The notes beneath the pieces are model-generated. The model was not told the DNA's origin and searched no databases. It saw nothing but the letters and a program-made list of their open reading frames with translations. The position numbers and the translations under genes were made by a program. A stretch of DNA of 43,809 nucleotides from Candidatus Kuenenia stuttgartensis (GTDB lineage: Bacteria > Planctomycetota > Planctomycetia > Planctomycetales > Planctomycetaceae): the NCBI GenBank assembly GCA_945906725.1, contig CAMDRI010000026.1, positions 1 to 43,809 of the forward strand, read 5' to 3'. Of this stretch, positions 33,912 to 40,946 are shown one piece after another. The first letter of the stretch is position 1; every line of letters begins with the position of its first letter.

Positions 33912-34313
33912 ATGAACGTTGAATTCCTCAATCCGCCGCAACTGTGCCCGACGTTCGGTTGAACGCACGTCGTCAGCGCGACCGGCGGAAAAACGATTCA
34001 CATTTCGGGACAAGTCGGGATCAACGAACGAGGCGAAGTCGTCGGCCGCGGCGACCTCAAGGCTCAAACCGAGCAAGCCTTTCGCAACATCGAACTCGCG
34101 CTGGCCACCGTCGGAGCGACCTTTCGTGACGTCGTGAAGACCAGCCTGTTCGTCGTGGGACTCAAGCCGGAGCACGTCCCGATCATCCGCGAAGTCGGCA
34201 GTCGCTACGCCTGGGCCGAGCATCCGCCGGCCAGCACGCTTGTCGGCGTCTCGGCTCTCGTCGGCCCCGACTGGCTGATCGAAATCGAAGCGGTCGCGGT
34301 CGTCGCCGAGTGA
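33912..34313 (+). pseudogene. RidA family gene with in-frame UGA at codon 17
   Basis: From an ATG at 33912 with AAGGA eight bases upstream, 134 codons read as a RidA/YjgF/UK114 protein, apart from a TGA at codon 17 (33960-33962). Downstream of it are HISGQVGINE, QAFRNIELALATVGATFRDVVKT and HPPASTLVGVSAL, all family features. RidA hydrolyses reactive imines and enamines. The residue at this site is inferred to be Trp (TGG), because TGA is one base away and the flanks read FG-x-THVV. No downstream in-frame ATG/GTG could restart translation early. It is either a nonsense mutation or a sequencing/assembly error. Its stop directly abuts the convergent gene's stop. Confidence 0.85.
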
Positions 34314-35660
34314 CTACTCGGCCAATTTGATCGACTTTAGCTTGAGCGACCGCGCGCTGACGCCACCCGCCGACGAGATGGTTTGACCGATCGACTCCGG
34401 CAGGTCGAGCTTACCGATTCGTTGCCAGCGACTGCGAAACGTTTCGACGCGAGTGATCGCGCCATTCTGAGCGTCGCGGTATTGGACCTCGTACGCTCGC
34501 GGCAGAACTTTCCCACCCGCGTTCCGTTCGCTTTCGAGCATCTGCAACGACATGTTCTCGCGACCCAAGCTACGATTGACGACGATGATCTCGTCCTCAC
34601 GAATCCGATACGTCGAGGCGAATCGGCCACCGTGAAAGTTCAGTAAGCGGCCCAACGGATGTTCTTCGTCGGTGTCGGCAAAGTTCAGCAGCGGCTTCGA
34701 ACGAATGCCGGACGAGGGAACTCGATGAATGACCAGCGAGTGCAGTTGATCGCGGACCCACTCGCGAGCCGCTTCGTCGTCGAACTTCGGTTCGCCGTCA
34801 AACGAAACCTCGCCGTCCGGTTTCACCGCCACATGCCCTTCCGAGCGGCGGCCATCGAGATAGACGGCCGCTTGAGCCGTGAAGCCCTTGAAGTCAGCCC
34901 ACGCCGCGCGAGCCGCGATCGCCTTCTCAAAAATTGCGACGGCGTCGGGATCGACTCGCGAGTTGTCCAGCGGCCAGTCGAAGGCCAGTGTCGCGAACTC
35001 ACGAATCTCGTCGTAGTTCTCACCGTTCTTCGCTCCCGCTTGCGGGACGACGTGCTTGACATACACGGCGAACTGTCCGGACTCCCTCAGTCGCCAAGTC
35101 GCTCGGCCAGCGGCGTCGGTGGTCAGCTCTTCGTTCGTCAGATTGGAGTCGATCGTCGTCAGCAGCGTGTTCGCCAGCGGCTTCCCTTCTCGCAATACGG
35201 TCATCGTGATCGAGTCCTTCCCGATCGTCGGCATGATCTCCAACGGGATCGCCGTGTTCCGCGACAATTTCGCCACTTCATCGGGCTTCCCCGAAACCGC
35301 CTTCGGGTAGTACCGCAACAGGAACGCCTTCTCACGCTTGAGCACGCCGTACTCGCAGCTGCCAACAACCGAGACCGATCGGTCAGATGGCAAATACGCA
35401 CGCAGCCGATCGGTTCCTCGATTCACCGTCAGCGGCACGAACTTGCCCGGCTCGTCCTGCAACCAGAGTTCGGTATGCGCGACCTTCGCTACAAATCGAG
35501 GATCGCCCGCCGTCGCCCGCTCGCTGAAGAAGACCTCGACGTTCCGCCCCGCTTCGGCATGAGGTCCGACTTGGATGAACAGGAAGTGTGCCTGAGCCGA
35601 GGTGGCTCCGACTGTACAACTCAGAACGCCGACCAACAGCACGCAAACGGAACGCTTCAT
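34314..35660 (-). CDS. Secreted DUF4198/DUF3386-like protein
   Basis: A 448-residue protein from the ATG at 35660, preceded by ACGAGG; the frame is open to 35765, but only repeat-like bases lie there. A signal peptide (about 1-22, ending AQAHF) is followed by a DUF4198-type beta domain (HFLFIQVGPHAEAG, VEVFFSERA, GTDRLRAYLP). A C-terminal DUF3386-like domain follows (ARAAWADFKGFTAQ, AAVYLDGRRSEG, YEVQYRDAQNG). Function unknown; DUF4198 proteins are sometimes linked to metal uptake. The repeat element at 35682-35737 lies in its upstream region. Confidence 0.78.
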   Translation of the reverse strand: MKRSVCVLLVGVLSCTVGATSAQAHFLFIQVGPHAEAGRNVEVFFSERATAGDPRFVAKVAHTELWLQDEPGKFVPLTVNRGTDRLRAYLPSDRSVSVVGSCEYGVLKREKAFLLRYYPKAVSGKPDEVAKLSRNTAIPLEIMPTIGKDSITMTVLREGKPLANTLLTTIDSNLTNEELTTDAAGRATWRLRESGQFAVYVKHVVPQAGAKNGENYDEIREFATLAFDWPLDNSRVDPDAVAIFEKAIAARAAWADFKGFTAQAAVYLDGRRSEGHVAVKPDGEVSFDGEPKFDDEAAREWVRDQLHSLVIHRVPSSGIRSKPLLNFADTDEEHPLGRLLNFHGGRFASTYRIREDEIIVVNRSLGRENMSLQMLESERNAGGKVLPRAYEVQYRDAQNGAITRVETFRSRWQRIGKLDLPESIGQTISSAGGVSARSLKLKSIKLAE

Positions 35661-35681
35661 CGCAAAACCTCGTGTAAAATC

Positions 35682-35737
35682 GTAGGGACCAGCGCAGCGC
35701 CGGCCCACCAAGGAGATTGAAAAAATGGTAGGCCTAC
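35682..35737. repeat. Structured repeat element (copy 2)
   Basis: GGCCCACCA (35702-35710) pairs with TGGTAGGCC (35726-35734) at 8 of 9 positions, around an A-rich 15-nt loop. It shares an exact 17-nt segment (35694-35710) with the 20953-21006 copy in reverse orientation. It sits just upstream of the start of the secreted DUF4198-like gene. Confidence 0.85.
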
Positions 35738-35760
35738 ATCCCTCACAATACAAAAAATGA

Positions 35761-35787
35761 CCCACGTTCTGGCGAACGTGGCTACGG
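35761..35787. repeat. Orphan arm identical to the 32928-32953 arm
   Basis: 26 of 26 bases match the right arm at 32928-32953, about 2.8 kb away. The inner CACGTTC/GAACGTG palindrome is present. No partner arm is adjacent; the previous element (35682-35737) lies 23 bases to the left. Confidence 0.92.
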
Positions 35788-35801
35788 CCTCAAAACTGAC
35801 G

Positions 35802-37250
35802 TCAGGCCAGAATCTCGGTCAACAGTTCTCCTCCGACGTCAGTCAGGCGGAAGTCGCGGCCGTTGAATCGGTACGTCAGCTTCGTGTGTTCCAGACCCAG
35901 CAGATGCAACAGCGTCGCGTGCAGGTCATTGACGTGGATTTTCTTCTCGACCGCTTTGTAGCCGAAGTCGTCGGTCGCTCCGTAGTGGAAGCCACCCTTC
36001 ACCCCAGCTCCGGCCATCCAGATGGTGAACCCGTTCGGATTGTGGTCGCGGCCTTTCGCGCCTTGTGAATCCGATGTGCGACCAAACTCGCCTCCCCAAA
36101 TCACGAGCGTCGTTTCGAGTAGCCCGCGAGCTTCGAGGTCCGCCAGCAGCGAGGCCGCCGGTTGGTCGGTGTGCAGTCCGCACGAACGATGATTCGTCTG
36201 CACGTCCGAATGACAATCCCAAGGCACGTCGTTGACGCTGCCATCGCCGCCGGTTCCCTTGCCGGCGAAGATTTGCACGAACCGCACGCCACGCTCGACG
36301 AGTCGCCGGGCGAGCAGACACTGTCGAGCGAACGTCGCACACTCCGGCTGGTCCATGCCGTACTGCTTGTGAGTCGCTTCGGATTCCTTCGTCAGATCGA
36401 GTGCTTCCGGGGCGGCCATCTGCATCCGATACGCCAGTTCGTAGGAATTGATCCGCGCGGCGAGATCGGCCTGCGTTGGCCGAGTCGTCGCGTGCTCCTG
36501 ATTCAACTGCTTGATCAGTTCAAGCTGCGACCGCTGCTGAGCATCGCTGTGCTTGCCGTCGCGAGCCAAGTTGTCGACCGCCTCCTTGCGCCGAGCATCC
36601 AGCGAGAGAGCCTGGTACGTCTTCGGCAGGAATCCCGCCGACCAGATTTGATCATCGCCGCGGGGCCGTGTGTCGTGCAGCACGACGTACGACGGCAGGC
36701 TCTGATTGAGCGAACCGAGTCCGTAAGTCATCCAAGCGCCGAGCGCCGGCAGGCCCGGGCGGTTCGTGCCACACATCAATTCGATCGACGCCGGCGCGTG
36801 ATTGTTCTGTCGCAGATTCATCGAGTGCAGAAAGCACATCTTGTCGACGTGCTGCGACAAGTGCGGAAACAGGTCCGACACCCACGAACCGGACTCGCCG
36901 TGCTGTCCCCAGGCGAACGGCGACTTCAAGCACTTGCCGCTGGTCGTGAAGAAGCCGGTTTTCGGATCGGCTCCAGCGAGGTCTTGGCCGTCTCGCTTTT
37001 GCAGTTCCGGCTTGTAGTCCCAGGTATCGACCTGCGACGGAGCACCGGTCATGAACAGCCACACGATCGACTTCACCTGCCCCGGAATGTGTGGCGGCCG
37101 AAGCTCAAGCGGATTGACGGGCGCGTCCGCGTGCGATTCGCCGTTCAACAGGCTGGCGAGTGCGAGCGAGCCGAAGCCAAGTCCTGCTTCCTGGAGGAAT
37201 CGGCGACGGGCGGGAAGTTGCAGATCGGACGGTGAGTGGAAGTTGAACAT
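35802..37250 (-). CDS. DUF1501 protein, Tat-exported
   Basis: A 482-residue DUF1501 protein with the twin-arginine signal PARRRFLQEAG at the N-terminus. Family blocks are [45 protein letters not shown] and [12 protein letters not shown] followed by GRDHNPNG. It lies 113 nt downstream of a DUF1549/DUF1553 protein on the same strand; this pair is a recurring planctomycete arrangement of unknown function. Of the four DUF1501 genes here it resembles the one at 21034 most. Confidence 0.93.
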   Translation of the reverse strand: MFNFHSPSDLQLPARRRFLQEAGLGFGSLALASLLNGESHADAPVNPLELRPPHIPGQVKSIVWLFMTGAPSQVDTWDYKPELQKRDGQDLAGADPKTGFFTTSGKCLKSPFAWGQHGESGSWVSDLFPHLSQHVDKMCFLHSMNLRQNNHAPASIELMCGTNRPGLPALGAWMTYGLGSLNQSLPSYVVLHDTRPRGDDQIWSAGFLPKTYQALSLDARRKEAVDNLARDGKHSDAQQRSQLELIKQLNQEHATTRPTQADLAARINSYELAYRMQMAAPEALDLTKESEATHKQYGMDQPECATFARQCLLARRLVERGVRFVQIFAGKGTGGDGSVNDVPWDCHSDVQTNHRSCGLHTDQPAASLLADLEARGLLETTLVIWGGEFGRTSDSQGAKGRDHNPNGFTIWMAGAGVKGGFHYGATDDFGYKAVEKKIHVNDLHATLLHLLGLEHTKLTYRFNGRDFRLTDVGGELLTEILA

Positions 37251-37276
37251 GGCGAGGTTTTCCGGGAGGCGTCAAA

Positions 37277-37344
37277 GGTACGACGAATTGAGGGAGACGA
37301 CGAATGAGAGCGACCATTCGGCGTCTCCCTCAATTCGTCATACC
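37277..37344. repeat. Inverted-repeat element between DUF1501 and DUF1549/1553 genes
   Basis: Arms 37277-37298 and 37323-37344 match at 21 of 22 positions around a 24-nt loop. It lies between co-directional genes, so it may affect read-through or mRNA stability. The sequence (GACGAATTGAGGGAGAC) is unlike the other elements in the window. Confidence 0.9.
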
Positions 37345-37363
37345 CCGTCTTCATTCGTCTTCG

Positions 37364-40300
37364 TCAATCCACATAAACGAACTCGTTCAGGCACAACAGG
37401 ACATGGCAGAACTCGATCAAGGCTTTGTCAGTCGCAACGACAGCGTCCCCTCCCATCGCGGCACGTTGCTCTTCAACGAACGCAAGCATCCGGTTCCGTT
37501 CTGGATCGGTCGGCATTCGCGCGAAGGCCATCTGGTACGCACGGTCGACCGCAGCACTGAGCGGCGAGTCTTTCGAGGGACGAATGCGCGACGCCAGTTT
37601 CTCCGCCTGCTGCCGCACGAAGGGCGAGTTCATCATCGCCAGTGCCTGCGTCGGCACTGTCGTGCTGATCCGCTCGCCGATGCTTTGCGTCGGCTCAGGC
37701 GCATCGAACATTGTCATCAGCGGGATCAGTTCGCTCCGTTTGACTCGCAGATAGACGCTGCGCCGGGGCGTGTTGTCGAGAATGCTTGGCCCGAACATCG
37801 CCGTGTCGAGATTGCTGCCCATCGCCAGCAGTGAATCGCGAATCAGCTCCGCATCCAATCGTCTCGGCTGGAAGTGCCACAGGTATCGGTTCGCCGGATC
37901 GAGCTTCAGGTTCTCGACGTTGACCTCGTGCGATTGCTGGTACGCCGCGCTGAGCATGATCTGCTTGTGCAACGGCTTGAGCTTCCAGCCGCCGCGCACA
38001 AGTTCGCTCGCGAGCCATTCGAGCAACTCCGGATGCGTCGGCTTGTCGCCTTGCACGCCGAAGTCGTTCGGCGTCCCGACGAGTCCCTCGCCGAAGTGAT
38101 GCTGCCACAGCCGATTGACGATCACGCGAGCCAACAATGGCCCGGCACCTCGTTCGGTGTTCGTCATCCAATCGCCCAGCGCGACGCGCGGATCGGTCGG
38201 TGGCTCTGTCTTCGCCGGAGCAGCCGACGCATCGCCTCGCCACAAGACCTGCATGAAGCCCGGCTCGGATTTGCCCTGCTTGTTGTCGACCTCACCGCGC
38301 CGCAGGAAGAAGACGTCCTGGCCACCGGCGACGGTCGTGTAGACCTCGGACAGATTCGGTCGCGGTACCGCGCCGGTGTGATCGCGCACCGTGTGAAAGA
38401 CCTTCGCGGTCTCGGCATCGAACGGTGCAAACCAGCGAGTCATCGGCTCGCGAAACGCATCCGGCAGTTTGTTTCCGTTGGCTGCGAGGATCGCGCGGAT
38501 CTCGCCGAGATGCTGCGGCACAGAGTCACCGGCCCACGTTGCCGGATTCGGCTCGGTGCTCAGCGCGAATCGCAGACGGCCGATGCCGAGGTCGCGGAAC
38601 TTCAGGTCGAAGCTCAACTCCGTGCCGCTGGCGAATCCCGCGAGCGGCGTTTCCAGTTCGAAGACAGCGGCGTTGTCCTTCTTCGCGGTCTCACGCACGA
38701 CCCACGCGGTTGCGGGCTTGCCATCCAGAGCGTTGCTCAGCGGTTGGTCTTTATCCTCGAACGCCGTGAAGACCGGCTTGAGCTTCAATTCCAGCGGCGT
38801 GTCTGTCGCCATCGGGTCGAGCGGTTTTGCGGTGACTTTGAGTTCGACCAGTTGAAAACTTCCGTCGCCGTTCAGTCCCGGTCCGCGCTGCGGCAGCGAC
38901 TTGTCGGCCAATAGATCGAACCGCAGCGAGGTCACGTTTTTCTGATGCGTGTGCAGCGAGATGCGATACTGCTCTTCGTTGCCGACCGCTCGCCGCTGAC
39001 CGCGTTGACGAATCTTGAGGCCAGGATTGAGCAGCCCATCGTGAGCAACGATCCCTCCCGGCAATTCCTTCAGCCAGGAGCGTTCCGCTTCGAGCGACAC
39101 CGGTTCGAGTACCTGCCAGCGCGGCGCTTCCGGCTGCTTCGCCAATTCCGCGGCTCGCCACGTTTCAAATCGCTTCGGCAGTTCGTTCGTGGCGAACGTG
39201 CGCAGCGCAGCGACGAGCGGCTCGTGATCGGTCTGATGCTTCTCGACCGCTTGCTGTGTCGCGGTGGGATCGAGATCGAGTGTCCGCGAACCGTGCGAGC
39301 TCTTCGCGAACGAGGCGGCCAGGGCGTAGTAATCCTGATGCGGGATCGGGTCGTACTTGTGTTCGTGACAGCGAGCGCAACCGAGCGTCAGACCGAGCAT
39401 CGAACCGCCGATCGTCATCAGCATGTCGTCGAGTTGGTCGTAGCGGATGCGTTCGACGGTCTTCGCCGTGATCTGTCCCGGATACGGCCCGGCCACGAGA
39501 AATCCACTGGCCGCTGCGCCTTGAATGTCGTCGGGCTGCAAGACATCGCCGGCAAGCTGCATCCGCACGAACTGGTCGTAGGGCATGTCGCTGTTCAATG
39601 AGCGGATCACCCAATCGCGATAGTGAAATGCTCCCGGCCGGAAGCCATCGAACTCGTACCCGCCGCTCTCGGCAAAACGAGCCGCGTCGAGCCAATGCCG
39701 CGCCCACTTCTCGCCATAGTGCTGACTGCTGAGCAGTCCATCGACAACCGTCTCGAACGCCTGCGGAGACACATCGCCGACGAAGGCCGCGATTTGTTCC
39801 GGTGTCGGTGGCAGGCCGATGAGATCGAAGTACGCCCGGCGGATCAGTTTTTCCTTCGTCGCTGGGCCGTTGGCTTTCAAGCCGTGATTCTGCTGCGCTG
39901 CGACCACGAAGCGGTCGATCGAAGTCGTCGCAGCGGAGCCTTCAGCAACCGTGGGTAGTTCAATGGACTTGAGCGGCTGAAACGACCACCACTTCCGGCC
40001 CTCGTCGAGATTGATTTCTCGCTTCGGTTTGACCGGCGTGTCCCCTTTCCTTGGATCTGGCGCACCCAAGTCGATCCACTTCGCGAAATCCGCGACGATC
40101 TCGGCAGAGAGCTTTCCGCTGGGCGGCATCTGGACGCCATCGTGCTTGAGTGCCTTGATGAGCAGACTCTCGGCCGACTTCCCTTTGACGATCACAGCAC
40201 CGCTCTCGCCACCGTCCAGCACTCCTTCGGCGGAATCGAGAAACAGTTTCCCTTTCAGTTTCTTCGCGTCACGCGCCTGCACCGAGTGGCAACTGTAGCA

Positions 40301-40426
40301 GTGCTGCACGAGCACCGGCCGAATCTTCTGCTCGAAGAATTTGAGTCCGTCTTCGTTCGGCGACTGAGCGACCGCCGGTAATGCCGACGCCGTCAGCAGA
40401 ACAGCAATGATAGAGCGAGACTTCAT
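37364..40426 (-). CDS. DUF1549/DUF1553 protein with N-terminal PSCyt1 haem motif
   Basis: A 1020-residue planctomycete-specific secreted protein. The ATG at 40426 is preferred, with GAGGA upstream; a TTG directly precedes it. After a signal peptide (about 1-21) comes a cytochrome-like PSCyt1 domain with CxxCH (Cys43, Cys46, His47 in HCYSCHSVQ) and VQMPPSGKLSAE. DUF1549 follows (SIDRFVVAAQ, YFDLIGLPPTPEQI, CARCHEHKYDPIPHQDYY with a second CxxCH). DUF1553 is at about 700-980 (RVIVNRLWQHHFGEG, LHKQIMLSAAYQQS, MNSPFVRQQAE). The middle has a beta-sandwich region. It is thought to be periplasmic; neither reaction nor partner is known. Directly downstream of the truncated DUF1552 gene. Confidence 0.94.
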   Translation of the reverse strand: MKSRSIIAVLLTASALPAVAQSPNEDGLKFFEQKIRPVLVQHCYSCHSVQARDAKKLKGKLFLDSAEGVLDGGESGAVIVKGKSAESLLIKALKHDGVQMPPSGKLSAEIVADFAKWIDLGAPDPRKGDTPVKPKREINLDEGRKWWSFQPLKSIELPTVAEGSAATTSIDRFVVAAQQNHGLKANGPATKEKLIRRAYFDLIGLPPTPEQIAAFVGDVSPQAFETVVDGLLSSQHYGEKWARHWLDAARFAESGGYEFDGFRPGAFHYRDWVIRSLNSDMPYDQFVRMQLAGDVLQPDDIQGAAASGFLVAGPYPGQITAKTVERIRYDQLDDMLMTIGGSMLGLTLGCARCHEHKYDPIPHQDYYALAASFAKSSHGSRTLDLDPTATQQAVEKHQTDHEPLVAALRTFATNELPKRFETWRAAELAKQPEAPRWQVLEPVSLEAERSWLKELPGGIVAHDGLLNPGLKIRQRGQRRAVGNEEQYRISLHTHQKNVTSLRFDLLADKSLPQRGPGLNGDGSFQLVELKVTAKPLDPMATDTPLELKLKPVFTAFEDKDQPLSNALDGKPATAWVVRETAKKDNAAVFELETPLAGFASGTELSFDLKFRDLGIGRLRFALSTEPNPATWAGDSVPQHLGEIRAILAANGNKLPDAFREPMTRWFAPFDAETAKVFHTVRDHTGAVPRPNLSEVYTTVAGGQDVFFLRRGEVDNKQGKSEPGFMQVLWRGDASAAPAKTEPPTDPRVALGDWMTNTERGAGPLLARVIVNRLWQHHFGEGLVGTPNDFGVQGDKPTHPELLEWLASELVRGGWKLKPLHKQIMLSAAYQQSHEVNVENLKLDPANRYLWHFQPRRLDAELIRDSLLAMGSNLDTAMFGPSILDNTPRRSVYLRVKRSELIPLMTMFDAPEPTQSIGERISTTVPTQALAMMNSPFVRQQAEKLASRIRPSKDSPLSAAVDRAYQMAFARMPTDPERNRMLAFVEEQRAAMGGDAVVATDKALIEFCHVLLCLNEFVYVD

Positions 40427-40435
40427 CAAGAGTCC

Positions 40436-40849
40436 TCATTCGGTTTTCAATTGGACGTCGAATTGGTCGGGCGACACCCAGTTCCGAAAGCCACCACGTT
40501 CGGGATGCGGCATTCCGGTGAGGAAGCACCTCTCGGCCGCGTGTGCTCCGGTGACTCTCGGATGACTCACGCCAGAGAAGACCGTGAACTTGTCCCGATG
40601 CGCGGCGCGCCGCTCCAGATACGGGCTGAGCGTGTAGTCCCGGCCCTCTTTCTCTGGGAAGAAGAACTGCGGCAGGATGCCCATGTTCGTCTCAATGGCG
40701 ACCATTCGTCGAGGCGTCGCCTTCGCGTCCTCCGCACTGAACGCTGGCCGCATCGCGTCGAGCCACAGCAGTGCCATCGCGACGCCGGCAACGCGCAAAA
40801 ATGCTCGTCGAGATAACGGGCCGCGAATCGTCGAACCACAAAGACTCAT
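40436..40849 (-). pseudogene. Truncated DUF1552 gene
   Basis: Opens at an ATG with AGGAG six bases upstream and encodes 137 residues. It has a twin-arginine signal (SRRAFLRVAG) and the DUF1552 blocks GVSHPRVTGAHAAERCFLTG, then a PERGGFRN stretch. Intact family members are about three times this length; here the frame ends at TGA (40436-40438), ten bases before the start of the DUF1549/1553 gene, with that gene's Shine-Dalgarno overlapping the stop. The missing part is not present downstream, so deletion is more likely than frameshift. A short translated product is possible. Confidence 0.75.
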
Positions 40850-40946
40850 TGAGCACTCCTCGATGAAAGACCATTCCACATTGATCGTGTCGCACGATAA
40901 CCGGCTGGTCACAGCCCTCGCAATTCTCATTCGATTCGGCAGGCCA

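Noticed and set aside
33960..33962. UGA in the RidA gene read as selenocysteine or as a reassigned Trp codon
   Set aside because: RidA proteins are not known selenoproteins, no convincing selenocysteine insertion stem-loop was seen after it, and UGA terminates many other genes in the window.
36162..37235. A 357-codon plus-strand open frame opposite the DUF1501 gene (similar long ones occur opposite the DUF4198-like gene and alaS)
   Set aside because: All are antisense shadows of GC-rich coding sequence, with no motifs or ribosome binding sites.
20953..37344. The many repeats considered as a CRISPR array
   Set aside because: Repeats are widely scattered, not regularly spaced, and have no spacers or cas genes.
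40884..40898. A small palindrome (ATCGTG, 3-nt loop, CACGAT) upstream of the truncated DUF1552 gene
   Set aside because: A 6-bp stem is expected by chance in this much sequence, and no promoter was recognised next to it.
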